64,000 nt of DNA from Stieleria neptunia (GCF_007754155.1 NZ_CP037423.1:6382567-6446566), one strand, 5' to 3'. Counted from the stretch's first letter, positions 41,206-50,048 are shown. Notes: generated from the letters alone by a model not told the origin. Numbers and translations are program-made.

Positions 41206-42198
41206 ATGAACCAAGTGGAATCGATTGACCCGATCAAGATGTTGAAACCCCGGCGAAAAATCACCGGTGTTTCGGCGATTCTGTTGCCGCTGTTGAGCGA
41301 CCTTGCGGTGGACTGGAAAGGTTTTGACGATCATGTCGCACGGACGTTCGACGCCGGACTGGCACCGGCCATCAACATGGACACCGGCTACGGAAATCTG
41401 ATCGACGATGCGACGCGCCAACAGGCGTTGGAGCGGACGCAGGCGATCGCGGGGGGCCGCGATTATGTCGCCGGAGCCTTCGTCGCCGACCAACCCGGGG
41501 CCGCCTTCGATGCCGACGCCTACCGAGTCGGGGTCGACCAAATCCAGTCGCTCGGCGGAACCCCGATTTTTTTCCAGTCCTATGGGCTGCCCCAGGGCAG
41601 TGACGATCAGATCGTTTCCAACTACGAAACACTGGCCTCGGCCTGCGACTCGTTTTACGCGTTTGAATTGGCAACCGTGTTCGCCCCCTTTGGCTGCATC
41701 TATTCACTGGACGTCTACGAGCGTCTGATGCAAATCCAAAACTGCGTCGGTGCCAAACACTCATCACTCGATCGGGTCATGGAGTGGCAACGGTTGCAGT
41801 TGCGGGACAAGATCCGCCCGGAATTCAAGGTCATGACCGGCAACGACCTGGCGATCGACATGGTGATGTACGGAAGCGACTATCTGTTGGGGCTCAGTAC
41901 GTTTGCGCCCGATGCCTTTGCCGCCCGCGACGCGATGTGGGAAAACGGTGACGAAGCGTTCTACGAACTGAACGATTTGCTCCAATACCTCGGCGCGTTC
42001 GCCTTCCGCCCCCCGGTACCCGCCTACAAGCACGACGCGGCGATGTTCTTGAAGCTGCGTGAGCAAATCCGAACCGATCAAACCTACCCCGGCTCCCCGG
42101 CTCGCCCGGACAGCGACCGCGAAGTGCTCGGCCACATCGCCCGCGACCTGGAAACGATCCTGGATCGCGCCGGAAAGTCACTTGAAACGACCGCCTAA
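41206..42198 (+). CDS. DapA/NAL-family aldolase-like protein
   Basis: The 330-residue TIM barrel starts with [20 protein letters not shown], as class I pyruvate-dependent aldolases/dehydratases do. [12 protein letters not shown] stands where DapA has its GTTGE loop, [10 protein letters not shown] at the YNxP tyrosine, and [13 protein letters not shown] holds the Schiff-base Lys. The altered GTTGE loop argues against dihydrodipicolinate synthase itself and for a sugar-acid or 2-oxo-acid lyase. ATG 41206 is used rather than a TTG 27 bases upstream. It is divergent from an AraC regulator; the Old Yellow Enzyme gene follows after 322 bp. Confidence 0.82.
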   Translation: MNQVESIDPIKMLKPRRKITGVSAILLPLLSDLAVDWKGFDDHVARTFDAGLAPAINMDTGYGNLIDDATRQQALERTQAIAGGRDYVAGAFVADQPGAAFDADAYRVGVDQIQSLGGTPIFFQSYGLPQGSDDQIVSNYETLASACDSFYAFELATVFAPFGCIYSLDVYERLMQIQNCVGAKHSSLDRVMEWQRLQLRDKIRPEFKVMTGNDLAIDMVMYGSDYLLGLSTFAPDAFAARDAMWENGDEAFYELNDLLQYLGAFAFRPPVPAYKHDAAMFLKLREQIRTDQTYPGSPARPDSDREVLGHIARDLETILDRAGKSLETTA

Positions 42199-42520
42199 CC
42201 GCACCAGCGATCCGGATGAACCATCCATCCCAGCACGTGGCGTTAGCCAGTGGCGCGTGACGGTCGCCAAACTTGCACACGCCGCTCGCGTACCGGCCAG
42301 ATGATTGAATCGGGATCTGCTGAGTCCATGGTGAGCCGCTGGCCGTCAGGCCTCGGGCGGGCGTCCCAATGCCCGGCCGCTTACGCGTCACGGCTCACTC
42401 AATCAACCGACCGCTTACGCGTCCCGCTGGCATCGACACGGGGCGTACAACTGAGCATCAAACCGCTCAGCCGCCATTCATCTCTCTTCACCTCTTTGCA
42501 AACCACTGACGTCGCTTCCC
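42199..42520. other. Intergenic region with palindromic element, family A, copy 2
   Basis: 42308-42398 carries GGGATCTGCTGAGTCCATGG and then the family-A palindrome ending CGCTTACGCGTCACGGCTCAC; its outer TGTCG ends are lost. A partial third half, CCGCTTACGCGTCCCGCTGG, follows at about 42411. No gene was recognised. Confidence 0.8.
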
Positions 42521-43945
42521 ATGCCTACTTATCCACGCATCGCCAGCCTGAAAACGTTTGACGATTTCCAATCGCGACTCCGCGAACTTGAGCTGCAGCT
42601 CCCCGCCGATGAAGTCGTCGAATCGGGCCCCGCATCACCGCTTGCACAATCCGGCCAGGTCGGCGAATTGACGATCGGAAACCGGTTCTGCATCTTGCCG
42701 ATGGAAGGCTGGGACGGGACCAAGGATGGCAAGCCGACGGACCTGACCCGACGGCGTTGGAAAAACTTTGGCATCAGTGGTGCCAAATTGATGTGGGGCG
42801 GTGAAGCGGTTGCGGTTCGGCACGACGGCCGGGCCAACCCGAACCAATTGTGTCTGACCGAAAACAATCTTTCCGAAATCGGTGGTCTGCGCGAACTGTT
42901 GATCGCGGCGCACGCCGAACGTTTCGGTAACACCGATGATTTGGTCGTGGGATTGCAATTGACCCACTCGGGACGATTCGCCCGCCCGAACGAAAAGGCG
43001 AAAGCCGAGCCGCGCGCGGCCCAGCGAAACCCGGCGCTCGATCCGCGGTTGAACATCAACGACGACTCGGGCGTGATGACCGATGATGAACTCAAGTCCC
43101 TGATCGATGACTTTGTCGTCGCATCGGTCCGCGCCGCCAAGCTCGGTTATCAGTTTGTCGACGTCAAACACTGTCACGGGTACCTCGGCCACGAGCTGCT
43201 GAGCGGTGTCGACCGCCGGGGCGAATTCGGTGGCAGTTTTGAAAACCGAACGCGGTTCCTGCGCGAGATCGTCGCGGGGATCCGTGCCGAAGCCCCCGAG
43301 TTGGAATTGGGCGTCCGGCTCAGTATCTATGACTTCCTTCCCTATCGAAAATCCGAATCGGGCGTCGGCGAACCCGATCCCGCCGGCGACCCGCGGCTGG
43401 TCTTTGGGTCCAATTCACGCGGCGACGGCGTGGAATTGTCCGAACCAATTCGGTTTTTGGATTTGATGCAATCGCTGGGGATGAAATTGATTTGCACGAC
43501 CGCGGGCAGCCCCTACTACACACCGCACCTGCAGCGGCCCGCCTTCTTTCCGCCCAGCGACGGATACCAGCCGCCCGAAGCACCGCTGATCGGGGTGGAC
43601 CGTCAAATCGAGGCCACTGCCGAACTGAAAAAACGGTTTCCGGCGATGTTCGTCGTCGGCTCGGGGTACACCTATCTGCAAGACTGGCTGCCCAATGTGG
43701 CCCAAGCCGTCATCCGCAACGGATGGGCCGATTCGATCGGGCTCGGCCGCATGGTGCTCTCTTATCCCGACCTACCGGCCGATGTGCTCGAAGGAACCCA
43801 GCTGGCCAGAAAAAAGGTCTGCCGCACCTTCAGCGACTGCACCACCGCGCCGAGAAAAGGCATCATCAGCGGTTGCTACCCACTGGATCCGTTCTACAAA
43901 AATCTTCCCGAGCGGAAAGAATTGTTGGCACTGAAAAAGGAGTAA
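42521..43945 (+). CDS. NADH:flavin oxidoreductase, Old Yellow Enzyme family
   Basis: The 474-residue FMN-dependent TIM barrel has VGELTIGNRFCILPMEGWDG (FMN-binding start), VVGLQLTHSGRFARPNEKAK, VDVKHCHGYLGHELLSGVDR with the catalytic HxxH-like pair and Tyr, GSFENRTRFLREIV, and C-terminal FVVGSGYTYLQDWLP and GLGRMVLSYPDLPADV binding FMN phosphate. A late Cys-rich part (KKVCRTFSDCTTAPRKGIISGCYPLD) resembles the region that in 2,4-dienoyl-CoA reductases holds an FeS cluster, but a complete 4-Cys motif is not present. It probably reduces an activated alkene; the substrate is unknown. Confidence 0.9.
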   Translation: MPTYPRIASLKTFDDFQSRLRELELQLPADEVVESGPASPLAQSGQVGELTIGNRFCILPMEGWDGTKDGKPTDLTRRRWKNFGISGAKLMWGGEAVAVRHDGRANPNQLCLTENNLSEIGGLRELLIAAHAERFGNTDDLVVGLQLTHSGRFARPNEKAKAEPRAAQRNPALDPRLNINDDSGVMTDDELKSLIDDFVVASVRAAKLGYQFVDVKHCHGYLGHELLSGVDRRGEFGGSFENRTRFLREIVAGIRAEAPELELGVRLSIYDFLPYRKSESGVGEPDPAGDPRLVFGSNSRGDGVELSEPIRFLDLMQSLGMKLICTTAGSPYYTPHLQRPAFFPPSDGYQPPEAPLIGVDRQIEATAELKKRFPAMFVVGSGYTYLQDWLPNVAQAVIRNGWADSIGLGRMVLSYPDLPADVLEGTQLARKKVCRTFSDCTTAPRKGIISGCYPLDPFYKNLPERKELLALKKE

Positions 43946-43966
43946 GTTTCCAGTCCCGAGTTGCAA

Positions 43967-44077
43967 CTCGTTCCCAGGCTCCGGCCTGGGAACGCGATGC
44001 GCCGCCGGCTCCCGCCGGCCGACTCGCGAGGCGGAGGCTCCGGGACCGTGTGTTCCCAGGCAGAGCCTGGGAACAAG
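43967..44077. repeat. Palindromic element, GTTCCCAGGC family
   Basis: GTTCCCAGGCTCCGGCCTGGGAAC, a CCGCCGGCTCCCGCCGGCCG hairpin, a GCGGAGGCTCCG half and GTTCCCAGGCAGAGCCTGGGAAC follow one another between two convergent genes. Same family as 11371-11616 and 17753-18074. Confidence 0.85.
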
Positions 44078-44086
44078 GTTGAAGTT

Positions 44087-45277
44087 TCAACTCCCTACCT
44101 CGAGCATCCAATCGACGATGCGTTTGGATGCGTTTCCGTCGCCGTAGGGATTGTCGATGACGTTGGCTCCTCTGCTGCGTTTGGGCTGGGCCAGCAGGTC
44201 GCTTGCGCGGCGGATGATCCGATCGCGATCGGTGCCGACCAGTTCTGCCAGTCCGGCCTCGACCGCCTCGGGACGTTCGGTTTTCGTCCGCGTGACCAAC
44301 ACCGCGCTGCCCAGCGACGGGGCTTCTTCCTGAACGCCGCCGGAATCGGTGATCACCAAGGTCGCCCGATCCATCAACCAGACAAACTCGGGGTAGTCGG
44401 CCGGCGGCACGAGATGGATGTTGGTTGATGCCCCCAACAGCTCATGAACGGGCCCCATCACGTTCGGGTTCATGTGAACCGGATAGATGAACTGAGTCTC
44501 GGGATGGCTGGCAGCCAACTGCGCGAGCGCGGCACAGATCTGTTGGAGCCCGCCGCCAAAATTTTCGCGTCGGTGACCGGTGACCAGGACCACTCGGTCG
44601 GCCATCGCCATCGGATACTTTTGTCGCCATCGGGTGTCGTCGGCGCGTTCTTTCGCGACGCTGTGCAACAAGGCATCGATGACGGTATTGCCGGTGACGC
44701 GGATGAAGTTTTGGGGAACGCCTTCGGCCAGCAAAGCGGACTCGCTGCGCGTCGTCGGGGCACAGTGCAGGTTCGTGACGATCCCGGTCACGCGGCGGTT
44801 GAACTCCTCCGGCCACGGCGCCATCAAATCACCGGTCCGCAGACCGGCCTCCACGTGCACAACGGGCAACCGGTGGTAGAACGCGACGATCGCCGAGGCC
44901 ATCACGGTCGTCGTGTCGCCTTGGATAACGATGCAGTCGGGATCTTGTTCTCCCACGACCCGATCGACCGCTTCCAGACAGCGGGCGGTCAATTGAGTGA
45001 GCGTTTGCCCGGGCTGCATCAATCCCAAATCGATGTCCGGTGTGATCGAAAAATATCCCAAGACCTGCGCCAGCATTTCGCGGTGCTGGCCGGTGCTGCA
45101 GACGATCGGAGCGATCTGGTCCGGTCGCGATTGGCATTCCCGCACCACCGGGGCCAGCTTGATCGCCTCCGGACGGGTGCCAAAGACGATCAGCGGTCGC
45201 AAACGCGGGCCCTCGCGACGGGGGATGACCTGTGACGACTCGGAAGAATACGTGGACGGGGCGGTTTGAAAAGGCAT
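44087..45277 (-). CDS. wecB: UDP-N-acetylglucosamine 2-epimerase (non-hydrolysing)
   Basis: The 396-residue GT-B-fold enzyme interconverts UDP-GlcNAc and UDP-ManNAc for surface polysaccharide synthesis. Motifs: LIVFGTRPEAIKLAPVV, VIQGDTTTVMASAI, VVHVEAGLRTGDLMAPWPEE, VTGHRRENFGGG, YPVHMNPNV and ITDSGGVQEEAPSLG. These match WecB/MnaA in order and spacing, and catalytic Asp, Glu and His positions are conserved. ATG 45277 is used. The first ~30 residues (STYSSESSQVIPRREGPRL) are extra compared with the family. It is monocistronic, with a 516-base upstream region. Confidence 0.95.
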   Translation of the reverse strand: MPFQTAPSTYSSESSQVIPRREGPRLRPLIVFGTRPEAIKLAPVVRECQSRPDQIAPIVCSTGQHREMLAQVLGYFSITPDIDLGLMQPGQTLTQLTARCLEAVDRVVGEQDPDCIVIQGDTTTVMASAIVAFYHRLPVVHVEAGLRTGDLMAPWPEEFNRRVTGIVTNLHCAPTTRSESALLAEGVPQNFIRVTGNTVIDALLHSVAKERADDTRWRQKYPMAMADRVVLVTGHRRENFGGGLQQICAALAQLAASHPETQFIYPVHMNPNVMGPVHELLGASTNIHLVPPADYPEFVWLMDRATLVITDSGGVQEEAPSLGSAVLVTRTKTERPEAVEAGLAELVGTDRDRIIRRASDLLAQPKRSRGANVIDNPYGDGNASKRIVDWMLEVGS

Positions 45278-45793
45278 TCGCAAGCGAGGATTCTCGGGAA
45301 GACGGCAGAAATACCTGATTGATCGGTGATCCGGACCTTCATTAGCCTGGAATCCCCTTGGGAATCCGGAGGTACGCGGCTATACATATAGACTACGTCC
45401 GTCAACAGAACCGTCCGAATTGAAATCGGCCGGCCAATTCGGGCATCAATCACAGCAGACAGCCCCTTTTACGAGGACAGCGGCAGGATACACACCGTCG
45501 GGAAAGTGCGAGCCACCGGTGATCCGCACCTGATCTGGGTTTGCCGGATTTGGAATTGCCGGACAACGACTCGTTGGAGTACTCCATCGCTCTGCCAACA
45601 CCACTTCCGAAGCTGACACTTGGTTTGCAGAGGAACAGTCGCATCGTGAAAGACCCATCGACCAGATTCTGGATGGGTGCCGCGGGCATCGAGCGAGTGG
45701 ATCGGACTCCTTTTCTGAGGGCCCCCCCTATCCGTCACGCAGCGTGGGTTGGTTGACTGCTGCCCCCTCCAAAACAACTCATTATTAGACCGA
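45278..45793. other. Divergent intergenic region upstream of wecB and the disordered protein
   Basis: 516 bases hold a possible wecB promoter (separate entry), GGAATCCCCTTGGGAATCC as a short palindrome near 45350, and otherwise no recognised feature. Short open frames on the minus strand at about 45450-45690 have no family-like sequence. Confidence 0.5.
45379..45405 (-). promoter_or_regulatory. Possible wecB promoter
   Basis: On the minus strand TTGACG (45405-45400) and TATAGC (45384-45379) are separated by 15 bases, about 100 bases before the start codon, in an AT-rich patch (CTATACATATAG). The spacing is short for a sigma-70 promoter. Confidence 0.3.
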
Positions 45794-47752
45794 ATGTCAG
45801 ACAATTGGAACCTTCTTGCCAAGCTCCTTGGCACCCCTGGTCCGCCCGCCCCCCCCAAAGCATCCGAGCCGACAAAACAAGCCGAATCGAAAGCCGAAAA
45901 CGAGGACGAACGCCCATCGGCGTCGGATCCATCCGGATTTTCCGATCAAGACTCGGACGAACCGGCATCACGAGACATGCCCCCGGTCGCCGAAGCGGTC
46001 GCGGATGTGCCTGACGAATCCGATCTGGGTGACGACGGCCCCTCGGCTGACGATGTGCTCCAAGCACTGACGGCCGAAACCGCTTCCAACCAATTGCCCG
46101 GATTCGGAGTCCGTGCCAAGGATCCGCGGATCGATGAACTGGCCGCCGGTGGCCCCCCCGCCACAGACGAGCCGGTCGTCGAAGAACTGCTGCACGTCGA
46201 AGCCACTCTCAGCGAGTCTGACAAGCTGTTCGCCGACTCGCCGTCGTCCGATTCTTCGGCCACCGAGCCGCAACCCGAGCCCGAAGCGGAGCAGGCCCCC
46301 GAGCCCGACAGTGCCGCCTGGTCCGAACTCGCCGGCGAACTGGGGATCGAAGCCACCGACGAGCCGCCGCCCCACCGAGCCCCGATGGAAATCAAACCGG
46401 CTCGCAAAGAATCGGCATCGTCGAAGTCGAAAAAAGCACCGCGAAGCTTCGGCGACGGACTGGGGATCGACCTCGGCCCCGAACCCGAAGTGATCGAGGA
46501 GCCGAGCGATGTGGAAGACGAACCGATCGTCGCGCCCGTGACGAAGCGAACACGCGACGACGATGAGGCGACACCCGTCTCCCATTCCGAAAAGCCGCTC
46601 GATCCGCCCGACCCGCTGTCGTTCCGCTCCTTTTCCGATCTGGAGGACGACCTCGATGAACCGGAACCGGTCGAAGCCGCGGCCGTGCCGGAGAAAGAGC
46701 CGCCACGCCAGGATCGTTCGCCCGCACGCGAAGAGCGACCGCGACGCCAACGTGGTTTTGATGACCGCGACGAATCCGATGATACCGACCGCCCGTCATC
46801 GGCGGGTGAACCGCGTGGACGTGGCGAACGCGGGGATCGCGACAGCTCACGCCCCGGCCGCGACCGAACGGAAGACCGAGACGGATCGGAAAACGGCGAA
46901 AGCCCACGACGACGCTCCGGACGCCGTGGTCGCCGGGGCCAACGCCAACGAATGAGCGAAGATTCGCTGGACCTGGAACCCAAGACGGACGAAGCCGTCG
47001 CCAGCCGCGACGACGAGAAGTTCGGCGGCGATGACGGAGACGATTCACGCCGAAACGCTCCCAAACGCCGCGAGCGCGGCGGACAATCCCGCCGCCGAAC
47101 GATCAGCCGAGACGAATTCGACCCCGTCGATGGCGACGGCGACGAATTTGAACTGGTCGACGATGAATTCGCACTGGGCGTTGACCTGGATGCCGACGAC
47201 TCCGACGACTCCGACGACGAGACAGACGAAGAGTCCGGCACGCGTCGTCGACGACGTGGACGCCGTGGTCGCGGTGGCAGAAAATCGCGAGGCGCCGGTG
47301 CAAGCGAATCCGAAGAAGCCCGACCGCAGTCCCGCGGACGCGGCGATTCAGACCGCGACGATGCCGGACTGGACGACGATCTCGACGACGAACCCATCCC
47401 AGCCTCGGCCTTTGACGATGACCACGAAGACGACGAGGAAGTTGATGTGATCCGCCGCGGTCGCCGACGACGCGGACGCCGGGGCGGACGCGGACGATCG
47501 ACACGAGAATCCGAATCGGCCGACCAAGACGAGCGCGGCAGCGCCGAAACGGATGACGACGACGTGCGGCCACGACGCGGTTCCCGAAACCGCCAAGACG
47601 AATCGGATTCGGATTCGCGTGGCGAGGCGCCCGCCAGACGCAAGGTCGTTCCGACGTGGCAAGAGGTCGTCAACACGCTGGTCGACAATAATCTTGAAAA
47701 CCACAAGAAGTCGCCGTCAGGCAAAGGCCGCGGGCGAGGCCGACGCCGTTGA
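45794..47752 (+). CDS. Large intrinsically disordered protein with alternating acidic blocks and RGR/AT-hook-like basic blocks
   Basis: The 652-residue protein is almost entirely low complexity. The first ~320 residues are acidic and Pro/Ser/Ala-rich. Then acidic Asp/Glu stretches (DADDSDDSDDETDEES) alternate with at least four basic blocks of RRRGRRGRGG type (RRRSGRRGRRGQRQR, TRRRRRGRRGRGGRKSRG, RRGRRRRGRRGGRGR). The C-terminus has a short ordered-looking segment (VVPTWQEVVNTLVDNNLENH) and ends KGRGRGRRR. Such RG-rich blocks bind RNA or DNA in other proteins; a nucleic-acid-binding role is inferred. No enzyme domain or signal peptide is visible. ATG 45794 is chosen over an upstream open frame. 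Confidence 0.8.
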   Translation: MSDNWNLLAKLLGTPGPPAPPKASEPTKQAESKAENEDERPSASDPSGFSDQDSDEPASRDMPPVAEAVADVPDESDLGDDGPSADDVLQALTAETASNQLPGFGVRAKDPRIDELAAGGPPATDEPVVEELLHVEATLSESDKLFADSPSSDSSATEPQPEPEAEQAPEPDSAAWSELAGELGIEATDEPPPHRAPMEIKPARKESASSKSKKAPRSFGDGLGIDLGPEPEVIEEPSDVEDEPIVAPVTKRTRDDDEATPVSHSEKPLDPPDPLSFRSFSDLEDDLDEPEPVEAAAVPEKEPPRQDRSPAREERPRRQRGFDDRDESDDTDRPSSAGEPRGRGERGDRDSSRPGRDRTEDRDGSENGESPRRRSGRRGRRGQRQRMSEDSLDLEPKTDEAVASRDDEKFGGDDGDDSRRNAPKRRERGGQSRRRTISRDEFDPVDGDGDEFELVDDEFALGVDLDADDSDDSDDETDEESGTRRRRRGRRGRGGRKSRGAGASESEEARPQSRGRGDSDRDDAGLDDDLDDEPIPASAFDDDHEDDEEVDVIRRGRRRRGRRGGRGRSTRESESADQDERGSAETDDDDVRPRRGSRNRQDESDSDSRGEAPARRKVVPTWQEVVNTLVDNNLENHKKSPSGKGRGRGRRR

Positions 47753-47771
47753 GGAGCGTCACTGGCTCTTT

Positions 47772-47838
47772 AGCGGCAGGGCGCGAGCCCTCCGGTTTTG
47801 CACGGTGTTTTTGAAACGCGACCGGACGGCTCGCGGGC
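47772..47838. repeat. Palindromic element, GGGCGCGAGCCC family
   Basis: TTAGCGGCAGGGCGCGAGCC is followed by CTCCGG, a CACGGTGT spacer and CCGGACGGCTCGCGGGC. The same arms occur inside the 23288-23418 element and in part at 22170-22200 and 58205-58230. Confidence 0.7.
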
Positions 47839-47947
47839 TGTCGATTTTGTGAGCCGTGGCGCGTAAGCGGCCGGGCATTCCGGCGCCCGCCCGAGGCCTT
47901 ACGGCCAGCGGCTCACCATTGACTCAGCAGTTCCCGACTAAAACGAC
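47839..47947. repeat. Dispersed palindromic element, family A, copy 3 (inverted)
   Basis: It reads TGTCGATTTTGTGAGCCG ... CGGCTCACCATTGACTCAGC ... CTAAAACGA, the reverse complement of 16221-16329, with the same outer ends. It lies directly downstream of uppP. Confidence 0.85.
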
Positions 47948-47963
47948 CGCCCGCTCGGACTGC

Positions 47964-48749
47964 CTAAACCAGCCCGGCAAGACAGAGTCCCAGAACCAAC
48001 ACCCCCGCCGGGATGCACCATCCGGCGAACCAGTGCAGGCGTTCTTGACGGCTCCATCCGATCAGCCACTTGAGCGCGAAGATCCCGACGCCGAACGCGA
48101 CCACAGCCCCGACGCCCAACTCGACGATCGAGTGATCCATCGGCACCCCCTCTTGCACCTGGTCCACCAGGTCCTTGATCGCCAGCACCGTCGCACCGGA
48201 GATCGCGGGAATCGCCAGCAGGAACGAGAAGACGACCGCATCGTCGGTTTTCAGTCCCAACAAGCGGCCGCCCAGAATCGTCGACCCGCTACGGCTGATC
48301 CCGGGCAGAATGGCGAAGGCTTGGAAACAGCCGACCACGAACGCGCCCCAGTACGACATGTCGCGATAGGCGCGATGCCGCGCGGGCAGCTTGCCCAGTA
48401 CGATCAGCATGACTCCGGTCACGATCAACATCGCGCCGGCCAGCATCGGGTTTTTCAGAATCCAGCCGAATTGGGATTTAATCGTCAGCCCGACCACCAC
48501 GGCCGGTATCGTTCCGACAATCAATAAAGGGATCACACGCCGGTCGCTGGTCAGCAAATCTAAGATACGACGCCAGAAAATCACCAAGATCGACCCGAGC
48601 GTCCCTGCGTGCAAGATAATCTCCAACGTCGGCGATTCGCTTTGGGCGTCGCTGAGCATCGCCCCCAAAATCACGAGATGCCCGGATGAACTGATCGGAA
48701 GGAATTCGGCAATCCCTTGCACTATGGCCAGAATGATGGTCTCGATCAC
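47964..48749 (-). CDS. uppP: Undecaprenyl-diphosphatase UppP (BacA)
   Basis: The 261-residue integral membrane enzyme removes one phosphate from undecaprenyl diphosphate on the periplasmic side, recycling the lipid carrier. It has both family signatures: QGIAEFLPISSSGHLVI with the catalytic EXXXE region, and ILPGISRSGSTILGGRL (PGXSRSXXT). About eight hydrophobic helices are visible. The start is GTG 48749, the only start that precedes the conserved IETIILAIVQG. It is divergent from the DUF368 gene, with a palindromic element in between. Confidence 0.96.
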   Translation of the reverse strand: MIETIILAIVQGIAEFLPISSSGHLVILGAMLSDAQSESPTLEIILHAGTLGSILVIFWRRILDLLTSDRRVIPLLIVGTIPAVVVGLTIKSQFGWILKNPMLAGAMLIVTGVMLIVLGKLPARHRAYRDMSYWGAFVVGCFQAFAILPGISRSGSTILGGRLLGLKTDDAVVFSFLLAIPAISGATVLAIKDLVDQVQEGVPMDHSIVELGVGAVVAFGVGIFALKWLIGWSRQERLHWFAGWCIPAGVLVLGLCLAGLV

Positions 48750-48787
48750 GCCACTATTTCCATTTGGTTATTCACGGGGCCTGCATC

Positions 48788-48861
48788 GGAAAAAGGGTCA
48801 GGCCCGAAAATGCGAAGCACCCTTTGGGCCATTGGTTTTTTGGGGCCTGACCCCTTTTCCG
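48788..48861. repeat. Long inverted repeat, GGAAAAGGGGTCAGGCCC family, copy 1
   Basis: CGGAAAAAGGGTCAGGCCC at the left pairs with GGGGCCTGACCCCTTTTCCG at the right, around a loop containing GCACCCTTTGGGCCATTGG. It lies between uppP and the DUF368 gene. The same element is at 53996-54144. Confidence 0.88.
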
Positions 48862-48968
48862 CTTCGAAGTTGACAAAGCGCTAAATCGACCGCTTCTCGC
48901 GGCACACCATCACGCTCAAACTGTTGCCGCAGTATTCATCGCCGCAGCGAACGAGGGAACCATCCATC

Positions 48969-50048
48969 ATGTCACCGGACAACCAGAACGCTGACACAGA
49001 GTGCATCGATCCGGATGCCCGGCCTGTAACGAATCCACCGACTCCAAACGCCTGCACGACACCCACCACACCGGATGCGGCATCGCCCCCTGTGTCGAAT
49101 TCAATTCGTATGGACGTCATCAATCTGCTGCGTGGATTTTGTATGGGGGCAGCGAACATCGTGCCAGGGGTCAGCGGAGGAACCGTGGCGCTGGTCTTGG
49201 GGCATTACCAACGTTTGATCGATGCGGTCAGTCGCGTCGACTCTCATTTGATCGGGCAAGTCGTCTCGCGTCGTTGGAAGGAAGCCTGGAACTATGTCGA
49301 CGCTCGCTTTTTGGCTGCGATCGGCGGCGGCGTTGTGATCGGCAGCGTCGCGCTGGCGGGGCTGATCAATTGGCTGTTCGACCATCACATGCCAGAAACC
49401 TTTGCCGTCTTTTTCGGCATGATCTTGGCCAGCGTGCTGATCGTGCGTCGGCAGGTCAAACGCTGGGGCCCGGCCAGCCTGGCCGCGTGCGCTTTCGGCA
49501 TCTTGGTCGCCGTGCTCGTCGGACGGCTTTCGCCCACCGATGGCGGAGACTCGTTAATCTATCTGTTCGGATCCGCGGCCATCGCGATCTGCGCGATGAT
49601 CCTGCCCGGCATCAGCGGCGCCTTCATCCTGCTCCTGCTGGGCGTCTATCACCCGATCACGGGACTGATCAAGAACACGGTGAAGCTGGACATCGACTTG
49701 AGTTCCATCGTCCAGCTCGGCGTGTTCGCGTTTGGTTGCCTGTTCGGGCTGCTCGCGTTCTCTCGCCTGTTAAGCTGGATGCTCGATCACCACCGCGACA
49801 AGACGATGGCGGTCCTGGTCGGGTTGATGATCGGCAGCGTGGAAAAGCTATGGCCGTTACAAGTCCCGACCGCAGAGACCGCCGGATTGAAGATGAAGGA
49901 GCGGATCATGCAAGTGGTTCCGCCAAGCGAGTGGAACGGAAGCCTGATCCTGTTGATCGCGCTGGTCGTCGGCGCCGCGGCGTTCGTCCTGGTACTCGAA
50001 CGCGTTGCCGAAAGCGATCTGGTCAGCGACCATGAACCCGTCGATTAA
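48969..50048 (+). CDS. DUF368 membrane protein (PopT-type undecaprenyl-phosphate translocase family)
   Basis: The 359-residue protein has a ~50-residue Thr/Pro-rich N-terminal tail, then about eight to ten membrane helices. The two half-repeats of DUF368 are visible: GAANIVPGVSGGTVALVLG near residue 60 and MILPGISGAFILLLLGVYHP near residue 217. DUF368 proteins (PopT) were shown in other bacteria to be undecaprenyl-phosphate flippases that return the carrier to the cytoplasmic side; this function is assigned by family. ATG 48969 has GAGGGA about 11 bases upstream. It is divergent from uppP, and its 3' end overlaps the convergent next gene by 26 bp. Confidence 0.9.
   Translation: MSPDNQNADTECIDPDARPVTNPPTPNACTTPTTPDAASPPVSNSIRMDVINLLRGFCMGAANIVPGVSGGTVALVLGHYQRLIDAVSRVDSHLIGQVVSRRWKEAWNYVDARFLAAIGGGVVIGSVALAGLINWLFDHHMPETFAVFFGMILASVLIVRRQVKRWGPASLAACAFGILVAVLVGRLSPTDGGDSLIYLFGSAAIAICAMILPGISGAFILLLLGVYHPITGLIKNTVKLDIDLSSIVQLGVFAFGCLFGLLAFSRLLSWMLDHHRDKTMAVLVGLMIGSVEKLWPLQVPTAETAGLKMKERIMQVVPPSEWNGSLILLIALVVGAAAFVLVLERVAESDLVSDHEPVD

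Noticed and set aside
41206..42198. Genuine dihydrodipicolinate synthase (dapA)
   Set aside because: The Schiff-base Lys region is present, but the GTTGE loop is replaced by DTGYGN and the YNxP tyrosine context differs, so only family level is supported.
45450..45689. Small minus-strand gene of about 79 codons upstream of the disordered protein
   Set aside because: There is no Shine-Dalgarno, no recognisable domain, and overlapping alternative frames of similar length, so a chance open frame is more likely.
45946..47724. Minus-strand open frame of 592 codons, extremely Ser/Arg-rich
   Set aside because: It is the complement of Asp/Glu/Arg codons in the disordered protein (GAC/GAC reads as GTC/TCG types). 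It has no start context or ordered segment.
49001..50035. Plus-strand open frame of 344 codons overlapping the DUF368 gene
   Set aside because: The overlapping frame encodes the DUF368 membrane helices and both half-repeat motifs; this one gives Arg-rich non-membrane sequence.
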